From Rebecca billardiae RCC1528 (Eukaryota; Haptophyta): DNA of 64,000 nucleotides. Positions 20,798 through 32,100 of the stretch are shown in pieces (within the stretch, counting starts at the first letter, position 1; each line of letters begins with the position of its first letter). The translations under genes and the position numbers were made by a program. The stretch is taken from positions 2,356,001 through 2,420,000 of the forward strand of contig OZ251223.1 in NCBI GenBank assembly GCA_965240325.2. Direction: 5' to 3'. The notes under the pieces were generated by a model, which worked only from the letters and a program-made list of their open reading frames with translations, did no database searches and had not been told where the DNA came from.

Positions 20798-20842
20798 TTT
20801 TTGTAGTGACTCTTCTGAGCCACCCGTCCCAGGAGCCCAGTA

Positions 20843-23108
20843 CAGGTGCTATGGCCTATTTCTGGACGATGCCGTTTTCTGGACAAGCGCGTGGCCATGG
20901 TGAAGCGCACCGACGAGTCGCCCGCCAAGCGGCGCAAGACGCCAGCAGCGCGCATCGCCAACCCCCGGAACCAGGCGGAGTACGCCATCAACAAGTCCAA
21001 CCACGACGAGAAGCAGCGGCAGCTGCGCACGGCGCTGAAGTGGTGCCGCGATGAGGCAGACGCGGGGCGTGCGAAGGGCGCGGTCGACCGCGCGATCAGC
21101 TCGGATCGGTGGCCCGCCTTCATCACGTCTACCTCAGCCCGCCGGACACGACGGGGCTGACGCAGCCGCTCGACCAGATCAACCAGGTGCTGCACTACTA
21201 CTGCTCGGTGAGTACCAAGAAGTGGGCGCGCTACCAGCAGTCGAAGCTGCTCGCGCAGCGCATGCGCGAGGTGCGCGCCGATCTCGGCGACGATGAGATC
21301 AACCTCGAGGACGCAGTCGACGGCGACGGCGATGACGACGAGGATGAGGGCGGCAGCGACGACGACGGCGACGGGGGCGACGACTCGGACGAGGAGGGGC
21401 GGCGGCGCGCGGCGGGCGAGGGCGCGAAGAAGTCTCTCTCGAAGCGCGACTTCCTCCTTCTCCTGGGTACTCGTGGGAGGGCTTCTGTAAGAAGGAGAGC
21501 GTCATCGGCGCCTTCAAGCGCTGCGGCATCACCGCGAGCGGCGTCGACATCGGCTTGATGCAGCAGGACAAGTTCGCGGCCGCCGATCTGCTGCTCAACC
21601 CCGAGCGCGTGTTCGAGGCTGCTCCCGCGGCCGCGGAGGGCGCCGGCCACCGCGGTGCGGTGCGCCGCGCGATCGACTACGGCGCCGGTGGCATCCCGGC
21701 CGAGTACACGCCCGTGTCCTCCACCCACCGTGCCGGCTCGACGATCGACCTGCAGCACCGTCTCTCCGAGCAGCAGAAGGTGATCGAGAGCCTCCGTGCT
21801 CAGATCAAGTGGCACGAGACGACGGTCAAGACGCCCAACGCCGAGGAGGCGGAGGCGCTGCTGCCGTTCGACGTCGTGGGCAAGAAGGTCCAGGGCGGCC
21901 GGAAGCGCGCAAACAAAGAGAAGTTCGGCTCGGCCGAGCTGGGGTGCTTCCTCGAGGGCCAGGAGGCAGCCGATGAGGCGGCTGTGACGGCGGCCGCCGA
22001 TGCCGAGGCAAAGCGCGCTGCGAAGGCGCTACGGCGCGCCGAGACCGAGGCCGCGGCAGCTGCGAACTTCGACCATCGCGATGCGCTCGAGCGCGCCTTC
22101 AAGGCCTGCGAGAGGGCGCGCGCCAACTCGGCTGAGCCATGCGCGTGCGGCGCAGATTTGGCCGCGACGTGCACGTGCCGGACGCATCACTTCTGCCCGC
22201 ATTGCAGGCGCGTGCAGAAGACGGCATGCAAGAAGCAGAAGTGCCAGCCGCATCTCGTGGGTGCGCCTTCGGACGAGGCTGTCATCGACATCGACATGAC
22301 AATCACGATCAGGATGACGCTTAGACCCTAGCAGTAGGTTTATATCACGGGGGTAGCTGTCGTTAACGACTCGCCGCAGCGGAGTGATGACAAGCCTAGT
22401 CTTTGATATATGATCGGCCGGGACGAGACTGCTCGCGTACTCGTCTGTCTCGTGTGTCACGGCAGTCCAGTGCTCCGCACGCATCCGACACACAGGGGCG
22501 TCAGCATCGGCCGACGCCGACGGCGCGCCGCTTCAGGCCGCGCGCAGCAGCGCACGGTTACCCCGGAGTGGATGGCGACGCTGTCGCAGGAGGGTGTGGG
22601 CTCACAGAACTGGTGATCTAGCACATGGTCGGCTGATGAGACCGATCGCGTGCAGAGCTCAGCTATCAGATAGCTGCATGACAACGCCGGTGCTTTGTGA
22701 GAACGCGCGCGCGTAGCATGTGCCAGGCACCGAACGCAGGTGAATGGACTACTGTAGTGGAGCAGAGAACGCGTGGTATATGCCTGGACTAGGTCGTCAA
22801 GTAAGTCCAGCGAGCTACTGCGGCCCTTGCTGTCCGGTCTCAAGCATTCCTGGCCCACCCAACATGCGCGCACAGCTTCACGACCGCACGTGCACGGTTT
22901 GTCCAGAAAACGGCATGTGCCCAGATCTGGGCTATGACGAAGTCGAGCACGTTGCTCACCAACGCGATGGCCGATGACGATGAGACTTCGTGTGCCTACC
23001 TTTAGCTCCACGCTGGTTGGCGTGGTGGCATCGTGGGCGGGCTAGTCCGCCATGGCTGGACGTGAGAGCTACTTGGATTTTCCGTCCAGAAATAGGCCAT
23101 AGCACCTG
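20843..23108 (+). mobile_element. Tc1/pogo-type DNA transposon with TA target duplication
   Basis: Perfect terminal inverted repeats of at least 25 bp start CAGGTGCTATGGCCTATTTC at 20843 and end with the complement at 23108. They are flanked on both sides by TA (20841-20842 and 23109-23110), the target duplication of the Tc1/mariner/pogo superfamily. A second, internal 18-bp inverted pair lies at 20869-20886 and 22899-22916 (ATGCCGTTTTCTGGACAA), placed asymmetrically. The element is 2266 bp and carries a decayed transposase. Its left end is only 34 bp from the end of the CACTA-like element. The intact repeats and TA pair suggest a fairly recent insertion, possibly mobilised in trans. Confidence 0.88.
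20897..22331 (+). pseudogene. Truncated, frame-broken pogo-type transposase
   Basis: Three overlapping frames carry it. Frame one, from ATG 20897, is basic (KRRKTPAARIANPR). Frame two (about 21115-21470) contains PPDTTGLTQPLDQ, the segment around the end of the DDE domain in pogo/jerky transposases, then an Asp/Glu-rich run. Frame three (about 21460-22331) has SWEGFCKKESVIGAFKRCGI, a coiled-coil-like helix, and a Cys/His cluster (CACGADLAATCTC, HHFCPHC, CKKQKC) that may bind zinc. The helix-turn-helix and first catalytic aspartates are absent, so an internal deletion removed most of the catalytic domain. Frame shifts lie near 21115 and 21455; splicing cannot be excluded but would not restore the missing part. 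Confidence 0.7.
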
Positions 23109-23111
23109 TAC

Positions 23112-25273
23112 GTCAAGCTCTCGGTGGGGCCGGCCCGCTGACTCAGCGAAAACATTTGACGAAAAGAAATGGCCGTCCGCCGAGCGGGCAGCTTCGCTCT
23201 GGTCTTGCGCGTGCGCGTAGGCGAGGGCTGTGCGACGGCGCGCCAGGTGGGCTGGTCTGGTAGTACCTCGCAACCCCTTCCGGCGCTCATGTCTCGGCTT
23301 CCCGGCGTCTTCTGCGCCCATGCTCATTGGCCGAGTTGATGCGTTTCGACAACAGGCCGGCGGGCGCCTACGCCATCGCGTCATCGCACAGGATGTGCTG
23401 CGGGAGGCAGACGCGCGCGATCTGAAGAGAGAGGCAGTGCATGACTGCATGTGCTTCATATGCGCGCGCGCTCAAGGCACCATTCAAGCTCGTGTCGAGG
23501 GCAGAAGCAGACTCAGTGGGCAACGCTTGGCTTTGGCGACGGTTGCAGTCGAGCTGCGTTAGCAGGCGGAGGAGGGCCAAAGGCGGCACATGCCAGCCGC
23601 GCCGAAGGTCACTTACGCGTGTGAACCGACGATGAGCGCAACGCGCCGCCGCTCCGGCCATCTCAGCCGCCGCAGTCAAGCACGCGCGACGGGCGCTGTG
23701 ACGGGCCTTGGTGCTCATCTCGCCTCGGGCTCGAGGCGCACCTGCGCGCACTGTGTCCGGGCGCTCATGACCTTCGCTCGGTAGGTCATGAGCCCGCTGA
23801 GCCGAAGACGGGCTCAGGAGCTTTCTGGGACGGGTGGAAGGGACTCCCTTGTCACTTGTCAGGAGTGTCCAGCCTGGTCCAGCAAGCCCGGATGCCATGG
23901 CGGTGACTGTCTGTCTGCGTCGGTCTGCATGACGCCGACGGCTTGACGCTCACGTCACACGTGAGTCAGCATCGGCATTCGGCAAGCGCGCTCGACACTC
24001 GACTTGCGAAGATACACTACTACTGTCACTTACCGTAGACATGCACTGGCACTCTGTCGATTAAAGAGGCACCGTGAGTGGAAAAGAGGCACCGTGAGTG
24101 GAGACCGCGGGCGGCTCCGGTCACTGTCCGGGACGTCCAGCAGGGGTGCATTCAGACTCTCTGGGGGGATCTGGGGGGGGGGCTCCCCCCAGCCGATCGA
24201 AGGACCAAATACGCCTCAATAAGGCCCCAACTCGCCAGAATTCGCATAGCAGACCGTGTTCGCTGGTGTTGGCGCTGAGGGCTGCGTCGTGCGGCGTCGG
24301 CTCTGCGCCGGGCGGCCATGACGCATTACACACAGCCCCGATATCGGCGCCTCCCTCGCGAGTCAAGACGTAGCGCAGTGCAGGATCGAGCAACGCATTG
24401 ACCGCTGCGGCGCACCGCGCAGGCCACGCCGCACCTCAGCACTCGCGAACAAGCTCTGAGCCAGCCAGCTGTGGCAGTCCTCTGAGGAGCTGCAGCCAAG
24501 CACGAGCTCGTGCGCATACCCGTGGCACCACGAGCTGACGGCGCGGCCCGGGGCGCGAGCAGCTAGAAGCCGACAAGCTCATGCGCACGCCCGCACCGCC
24601 GCGAGGTGTGGCCGCCGGCGCGAGCAGCTCGACGCGGACAGCGCGCAGCTTGCTCGAGTCGACGAGCAGCTTCTCGCCCATCGGTGACTCTCAGTGCACG
24701 AAGGTGCACCCGGGGCGCGAGCGCGACAGGGTGCCGCGGCCAACCAGCGGATGCGCCCGGATCAAGGCCTCCAAGGCGTCTCGTCTCCTCGCCCGCTCGG
24801 CGGAGCTCCATCGTGCGCAGGAGACCGGTCCGGGAGCCCCAAAAAAAGTTCAGCACGATGGAGTCCTCCGTGTTCGGCTGTGACGACGCGTTCAAGGACA
24901 AAGAAACATACGAAATCGTCTGCGGCTTCGGTTTTGAACCTGCGGCTTCATCCGCCGCCCCGGAGATCTTTCGATTGGTACCCTCATCGCTCCCTGGCTC
25001 CCAGGGGTTCGTCTAAATGCACCCCCCCCCATAGGGTCAGTGGACGTCCCTGACTGTGGCTGGAGCCGGGCTGCAGTTTGCAGACTGCACGCGTCGCGGT
25101 TGCCGTGGCCGTCGGGGCGTGGCCGTGGGGCGTGGGCCGCGTGGCCCGCGCGACCGGGCTGGCATTCCGCATTGCCCCGCAATTGACGGCCATCAGCAAG
25201 CGTGCCATCCTTGAAGCGCGACGCCACGGTATCTGAGCGCTGGCGGCGACGACACGTTGCGTCCGACATGGCC
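23112..25273. other. 2.2-kb stretch without a confident gene
   Basis: Short frames on both strands have some protein-like segments, for example MGEKLLVDSSKLRAVRVELL on the minus strand at about 24681 and AFKDKETYEIVCGFGF on the plus strand at about 24888. I could not join them through GTGYGY introns into a recognised protein. There are homopolymer G and C runs near 24170-24190 and 25020. Direct repeats AAAGAGGCACCGTGAGTGGA occur twice near 24064-24100. Confidence 0.35.
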
Positions 25274-26514
25274 CTAGCCCCACTTCTTCCACTCCTGGCC
25301 CGTCGGCGCGGTCTTCTCCTGCTCGAAGTCCTTCTCCTTCACCTCGCCCCAGTTGGTGGAGAGGACAGTGCCGCCCGAGGTCTGGAAGGACTTGTTCATC
25401 GCGCGGCGTGTGTCCTCGTCCGAGCGCGCGTAGATGTCCCGGAACAGCTTCTGCAGGGCCTCGTCACCCTCGAGCTTCTCCTCAGCCTCGTCGCGCTTCA
25501 CCTCGTTCTCGAGCGAGTTCCAGTCCACCTTCTTCGGGCGCGACGTCGGGTACGCCGGGCGGGCGGGCGCAGCCGCGCTCGTGCCACCGGGTGCTGGACC
25601 TGCCGGCGGTGGCTCGAAGGCCTTGAGGCCGCCATCGCCCGAGCCCTCGAGCGCGTCCCACTTGCCTGCTGTCGCTTTCTGGAGCCGTACCTCCACCTTA
25701 GTCGGCCCCACCGTGTGCTTGCACGCGTCCACGTCGACCGCGCCGAACAGTGACAGGGACTGCTGGTACTCTGAGTGCGAGCCTGGCAGCTTGATCGAGA
25801 TGTCGACGGCAGCGCGCTCGTAGGTGATCGTCACGTCCTGCTCAGCGCAACCGCGGATGAGCACCGTCACGACGACGTGCGTCAACGTCTGGTACCATTC
25901 GTGCCGCACCCGGCTCGGATCGGTCGTCACGGCCGGCATTGGCGCCGGCGTTGGCGCCGGCGCGGTCGGCGATGGCGCCGCCGGCGATGGCGCCGGCGCA
26001 CTTGGCACTGGCGCGTGCGACTGCGAGCGAGGTGCCGAGACCACTGTCGGGTTGCGCTCAGCCTGGGCGCCGGGGTCGGGTCCGGGGCAGCGGGGAAGGA
26101 GGAGACCCATCAGTCGCACGCCCTGCGCACCGCCGGAGAGGCACACGCATCGCCGCGCGGAGCGGGACACACCTGGCATTTGCGGAGCCATCGCCGAAGC
26201 AGGATGGATTCAGGCACCAAATCGAGGCCTTTGCGAAAGGCGAGCTCCGCCTCGTCGAACTCCTCGAGCCTGAATAACGCTTCTCCTTTGCGCGCGAACG
26301 CCTTCAGGCTCGGAGAGAGCTTGATGCTCTTGGTGGCATCGGCAACCGCGTCGATGAAGTTGCCCAGCTCCATCTGCGCCGCGGCGCGCTTCGCGAAGTA
26401 GTCTGCATTGCTCGGCTCGGCTTCAACGGCGCGTGTGTACGCGAGTAGGGCGGCAGCATACTCGGCGTCCACGAAGAGGGCGTTCGCCTCGTGGTAAGCA
26501 TCCAGGCCCGCCAT
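25274..26514 (-). CDS. SGT1: SGT1, HSP90 co-chaperone (TPR-CS-SGS; one intron)
   Basis: Exon 1 (26514-26173) and exon 2 (26062-25274) join in phase 0 across a 110-bp intron, 26063-26172, with donor GTGTGT and acceptor CGCCCAG. The product is 376 residues. The TPR domain covers about 3-110 (MAGLDAYHEANALFVDAEYA; KRAAAQMELGNFIDAVADA; EFDEAELAFRKGLDLVP). A Pro/Ala linker follows, then the CS domain (VRHEWYQTLTHVVVTVLIRG; VDISIKLPG), and the C-terminal SGS domain with PTSRPKKVDWNSLENEV, FRDIYARSDEDTRRAMNKSF and the ending WGEVKEKDFE. This is the full SGT1 architecture. In other eukaryotes it bridges HSP90 with SKP1/SCF ligases, kinetochore assembly or immune receptors. The start is the ATG preceding the first TPR helix; an upstream in-frame leader is unlikely. 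Confidence 0.95.
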
Positions 26515-26587
26515 CAGCCCGCGACTTTCGAGGGTCGTTGCGCAACGGTGCAACGCGCGCGTCTGGACTCCGTGGGGCGGGCGGCGG

Positions 26588-29068
26588 CCGGCAGCGCTAA
26601 ATCAGCCCGGGCCGATTTAAGCTTATCTCAGCCCGGGCCGATTTAAGCGCTTAAATCGGCCCGGGCTGAGATAAGCTCCGCGCGAGCTTATCTCAGCCCG
26701 GGCTGAGATAAGCGCTTATCTCAGCCCAGCGGCTCGCGACTCGGCCGCCGTGGACTCGGAGCGCACGTCGCGCGGTGCGGCCCGCCCGCTCCATGGCTGC
26801 ACGCGCTGCTGTGTCTTCGGTGGCCACAGGGTGAAGTGTGCTGAGTCTAGTGGCGGGCGCCCAGCTCCACCCACCCCCTTCTCCCTGGCCCGCCCCGCCT
26901 GCCCTCGCCCGCATCGGATGCCTTCCTCGCGCATGCAACTCCACGGCGGCAACTCGGCTTGTGGACTTGCTGCCCGCATGAGAAGCATGCAGCCAACACC
27001 ATGGACGCACCATCGACGTTCGCCAGTTGACCATGTCCGCGCGTAGTCGCACGCGGGTGAACACGGCCCGTGCGCTACAGTCGGTTGTGTGCTGTTGCCA
27101 TTGCACGTTGTTCAAAATGTGCTGAACGTTGCCACCGCGGCCGCCGCGCGCGGGCGTACCGGTGCCAGCGGCACAGGCATGGGCACCGGCGCAGCTCCAT
27201 GGACGATCATGGCGCTGCGGCTAGTGGGCGCGCCGACGCCGGCACGCCCGCAGCTGTCGGCGCGCACGGCGAGCACGCCAAGCTCGCAGCGCGTGCCGCG
27301 GCTCAGGGGCTGGTGCGCACGGACAGCAAGCTAAGGTTGCGGTGTGCGCCGCGGTCCGCACGCACGCAACGGCCGCCGCATGCGCCACGCGCGCGGTGGC
27401 CGCCGCGCGCGCCGCGGTTGCCGCGCGCGCCGTGGCTGCCGCGCGCGCCGCGGCGGACCAGCGCGCCGCGGCCGTGCGCGACGACCGAAGGCTAGTCTGT
27501 GGCGGATAGCGAGCGAGCGCGCCGCCGCGGCCAGTGAGCGCGCAGCGGCCGGCGAGCACGCTCAGCCTCATCGCGCAACTGTCACGTGTTGGCGCCAGGC
27601 TTGATGGGCACCTGCGGCGTTGGGCCAATGGGCATCTGTGGCCCGTGCGGTGCGCGCTCGCCGGTTGCGGTGGCGCGCTCGCCAATACCTACGCATGCTG
27701 GCGCGGCCTGCTCACCGGTCGCGGTGGCGCAAGCCCCGGCTGCACCATCCATCCGCGCCGGTTGCGGCGCGCTCACTAGCCGCAGCGGCAAGCTCGCTAT
27801 CCGCCACAGACTCGCCTTCGGTCGCCGTGCGCGGGGCGGTCGCGGCGCGTTGGTCGGCCTCGGCGCGCTCGCCGGCCGCGGCGCGCGCGGCAGCCGCGGC
27901 GCGCGCAGCAGCCACGGCGCGCTCGCCGGCCGGGCGCGACGGCCGAGTTACGCTGTCTGCCGCCGTGGCGCGCTTACCGGCCGCAGCGCGCGTGGCAGCC
28001 GCGGCGCAATCGCCAGCCGCGCGGCGCGCGGCAGCCGCGGCGCGCTCACCGTCCGGGCGCGCGCAGCAGCCGCGGCGCACTCGCCGGCCGCGGCGCGCTC
28101 GCCGGCCGGGCGCGCTCAGCAGCCGCGGCGCGCTCGCCGGCCGCGGCGCGCTCGCCGGCTGCGGCGCGCAAGACGGCTGCGGCGCGCGCGGCGGCCGTTG
28201 TGTGCACGCGGACCACGGTGCGCGCGGCGACCTTGGCGTGCTCGCCAAGCGCGCCGAAAGCTGCGAGCGCGACGGCGCCGGTGAGCCCACCAGCTGCGGC
28301 GCCACGACCGTCGACAGTGTATTACTCTGCCGAAGCGCCTGCCACACTTGAGACGCAGCGAGCCGCACACCACAGCTGTCAGCCGATGGTCCAAGCTCGG
28401 TCGTGAACCGGCAGCCGCCGCGCAGAGTAGTGCGCCGCGCGAAGGGACCGTTTCGATCTGACGGGATCGCGATGATTGGCTGATCCAGCGTCGAGCGTGA
28501 CCGGCAAGTATGCCAAGCTGGGCAAGCACATGCCGCAACGCGCGAACGGTACAAGGGCAACGTGGTACAAGGGCAACGGCACACGGCAGACAGGTGCACG
28601 TGGGCCGTGGCCACATGCGTGCGATTACACATGACACACATGTACAGCACACGACGTACAAGTACCCGCGACCGTCGATGGTGGAATCGATGGTGGAACA
28701 ATGGCGTTGGCTGAGGCCGTTGCATGCGCGAGGAAGGCATCCGATGCAGGCGAGGGCAGGCGGGGCGGGCCAGGGAGAAGGGGGTGGGTGGAGCTGGGCC
28801 CGCCACTAGACTCAGCACACTTCACCCTGTGGCCACCGAAGACACAGCAGCGCGTGCAGCCATGGAGCGGGCGGGCCGCACCGCGCGACGTGCGCTCCGA
28901 GTCCACGGCGGCCGAGTCGCGAGCCGCTGGGCTGAGATAAGCGCTTATCTCAGCCCGGGCTGAGATAAGCTCGCGCGGAGCTTATCTCAGCCCGGGCCGA
29001 TTTAAGCGCTTAAATCGGCCCGGGCTGAGATAAGCTTAAATCGGCCCGGGCTGATTTAGCGCTGCCGG
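26588..29068. mobile_element. 2.48-kb foldback element with palindromic ends
   Basis: Arms 26588-26939 and 28719-29068 are near-identical in opposite orientation, starting CCGGCAGCGCTAAATCAGCC. The outer 140 bp of each arm is a chain of palindromes centred on CCCGGG with arms GCTTATCTCAGCCC or GCTTAAATCGGCCC. A 7-bp direct repeat GCGGCGG flanks both ends (26581-26587, 29069-29075) but lies in a GGC-rich context and is weak evidence of target duplication. The inner 1.8 kb is extremely GC-rich, with repeated GCCGCGGCGCGC motifs and only low-complexity frames. No transposase is seen. It separates the divergent SGT1 and lipase genes, 73 bp and 121 bp from their start codons. Confidence 0.7.
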
Positions 29069-29189
29069 GCGGCGGCGGCGGCGGCGAGCTGGCTGGGAGT
29101 CCGAATATAAAAGATCACGATGGCTTGGAGTTGATTTATTTTCGGCGCGTCCCGTCGCTAATGCGCATCAATTTGGGTGTGTGCGGGCG

Positions 29190-32100
29190 ATGGCCGTGCC
29201 GGCTCTGCCGAAGCGCTCGTCGTCTTCGTTTGGACCGCTTCGCGAGGAGGAGGAGGAGGGCGGTGAGGAGGAAGGGGACGATGCAGAGTTTCATGACGCG
29301 TCTGCGCATCCGCCCGGCCCCGTATGGTCCTTGGACGAGGTGGTGAGCGAGGAGGCGCAGTGGGCGGCGTCGCGGCTGGTCTACACGGGCGAGGGCGGAT
29401 CGATCGCGCTGTGCCTCTCAGCAGGCGGCATCCGGGCCGCGGCGTGCGGCCTGGGCGTGATGTGGCGGATGGCATCCCTCGGCTGCCTCCGCTCGGTCGG
29501 CTACCTGAGCACGGTCTCCGGCGGCGGGTACACGGGCACGTCCTACTGCACACACCTGCTCGATGAGGAGGAGCTGCCGCCGACCGAGCCCGCGGCGTGC
29601 GACGCGTGGTACCGGCGCGTGCTCGCGCGCGTGACCATGCGGATGCAGCGCAACTGCGGCTACGTCCTCACCTTCGGCACGCCGCCGTGCGAAGTGCCCA
29701 GCGACGGCTCGTCCCGGCTGCCGCGCGGCAGCTATGACGTGCTGCTGTTTGCGCTCGTGCTCGCGGCCGTGCTCGTCTTCCCGCTGCTCGAGCTGGCGAA
29801 GGTGGCGGTCCCCGCCGCGGTGTACGTGAACCTCTTCCACGGCGAGCAGCTGCGCCAGGTCTTCTGCGTGCAGGCACTCTGCTCCGAGTTCGTGTACTCG
29901 GCGGTGATGCGAGTCGGGCAGGACGAGCTCGGCCTTGCCAACAGCACGCGCGTCGGCGCGCTCGACGTGGGCGTGCAGCGCGAGCGGTACGTGATGATGT
30001 GCTCGACGTTCGAGGACACGGCGGACCTGCAGGATCTGCCCGAGGTCTTCCTCCTCCCATGGCTCTACCTCACCCTGCCCGTCGGGCTCGCGTACCTGAT
30101 GATGCAGCGCGGCCGCCGGCTGTGCTTCCCGATGCGCCACGAGCCGAGTGGCAGCGTCGGCAGCCCGCGCTCGTCCGCCTCGGCGCTGGGCGGGCTGCAG
30201 CGGCGCTCGTCGAGTCTGGACGAGGCGGCGATGCGCGCGAGCGCGTTCGAGAAGCCCGCGCCCGCCGGCGGGTGGGGCGTGCTCGTGCACCACTCGGTGA
30301 CGAAGCTGCTGCGCGCGCTCGTGGTGATCTCGATTGTGCTCAACCTGCTGGTGCTGTGCATCTTTGTGATGCAGCAGCTCGACTGGCGGCTGTGGATGTG
30401 GACGGACTACGGGCCGGACGGGCACACGTACCGCGGCTCGTGGCGGCCGTCGCTCTGCGCGTGCGACCGCAGCGTGCCCCGCTCGGGCGAGCACTGCTCC
30501 ACCGACACCTTCAGGCCGGTGAGCACGTGGGCGTCGCACTCGCGGCTCGCCAAGCTCGCGCTCGACGCCACGTACGGCATCGACCTGCCGACGATGTGCG
30601 CGGAGGAGGGCGCCGGGGAGATCGCGGCGATCGCGGGCACGTCGCGCTCGACGCGGTACTTCCTCGTCGGCGGGGGCGGCCTCTTCGTCCTCGCGCTCCT
30701 CTTCGGCGCCGTCTCGCACGGCGCGCGGCCGCTAGGCGTGCTCGCCTCGTGCGTCTTCCCCGCGCTGCTGCTGTGGCTCACGGCGAGCGCGTGCCAGTGG
30801 AAGGTGTACGGCCCGATCACGGGGCAGACCGTCTCGATGCTGCCGGCGGACGTGGGCCCGTACACGTTCGACACGTGGTGCGGCGTGCTCTTCTCGCTCG
30901 TCACGCTGCACATGGTCTTCGTCGTCTTCTTCAAGCGCATTGGCTCGGTGGTGTCCACGTACTACCGCGTGTGCCTCACGCGCGCCTTCTATCCGCGCGG
31001 CGCGGACAAGCCGCTGAGCGCGCTCGCCGGCCGGCTGGCGGTGCCCACGCTGATCTCGGGCTGCACGCTGAACGAGTACATGCGGCCGAGCGACACCGAG
31101 CGCTCCAGCGCGTTCGCGCTCACGCCCTCGCGCATGGGCTGCGCGCGCACCGGCTACGTGCGCCCGCCGGCCTCGTGGACGCTCGGGCAGACGATGGGCA
31201 TCTCGGGCGCCGCGATCGACGGCGCGGTGCTCACGATGAAGAACTCCTTCCTCAACCGGCTGTACCTCAGGATCACCTCGGCCTACCTGGGCGGCTGGGT
31301 GCCGTACGACGACCACTCGCTCGCCGCCGGCAGCGCGGCGGCCGGCGATGTGTGCGCGCCCGCCGGCAGCGGCGGCGGCGGCGGTCGTGCCGAGCACGCG
31401 GCCGGCACTTCGGCGGCGGATGGCGGCGGCGGCGCGGCCGCCGCCGCCGCCGCCGCGCCGAGCGACAGCCGTCCGGCGCGCCGCACGGGCAGCGGTGCGC
31501 AGTGCGCGCCGACGCCGCTGCAGCGATGGGGCCCGTCCAACGCGGACTCGTGGCCCGGCATGCTCGGGCTCGTCCTGTGGCTCGCCTCCTTCCTCCTCGC
31601 GGGCAGCTTCGAGGTCGAGGGCACGTGCGGCGCGCACGCGGCCGCGCTGTACAGCGGGCTCGGATTGTTCTGCACGCTCTTCAGCGTCTGCTTCTTCGGC
31701 TACGCGGGCCCGGCGCGCGTGCTGCTGTGCATGCCGGTGCTGCGCTCGATGACGTCCATCTTCAAGGTGCACTACGACTGGCGCCCGCCCCCGTACCTGC
31801 GGCTGAGCGACGGCGGGCTGATCGACAAGCTCGGGCTGGTCGAGTGCCTGCGCCGGCGCGTGCGTTGGATCGTCGTGTCTGACGGCAGCACCGACAGCCG
31901 CCGACCCACGCTGCGCGACCTGCGCCGCGCGATCGTGACGGCGCGGCGCGAGCTCGGCTGCTCCTTCTCCGTCGCGCGTGACCCGATCATCGATGTGGAG
32001 GACGAGCTCGACGCGTACCGCCGGCGTGCGGTCCCGTTCGTGCACCTGCGCGCGACCTACCCGGCCGCCGCGCCGCTGGGCGCTGCTGGGCTGAGCCAGC

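Larger units (their letters stand above)
12545..20808. mobile_element. 8.26-kb inverted-repeat element with CACTA-like ends
   Basis: The element begins CACTACAAAAAA at 12545 and ends with the complement of CACTACAAAAAG at 20808. CACTA(C) ends are the signature of the CACTA/EnSpm superfamily. Arms of about 3.1 kb (12545 to about 15687, and about 17750 to 20808) are near-identical in opposite orientation. The outer 1.9 kb of each arm is an array of a 14-bp palindrome, and the inner part is a ~210-bp repeat. Subterminal arrays of short motifs are known from En/Spm, where the element's own protein binds them. The flanking triplets are AGT and ACT, so a perfect 3-bp duplication is not seen. No transposase was recognised; it is probably non-autonomous. 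A foldback element of another class is the alternative. Confidence 0.75.

Noticed and set aside
20839-20842. The longer 28-bp match of the Tc1/pogo terminal repeats, starting GTAC
   Set aside because: The outer bases include the TA target duplication, which is itself palindromic; I therefore place the element ends at CAGG and treat TA as flanking.
27344-28818. Long open frames in the core of the 2.48-kb foldback element
   Set aside because: They are low-complexity GC-driven frames open on both strands with no start, splice or domain support.
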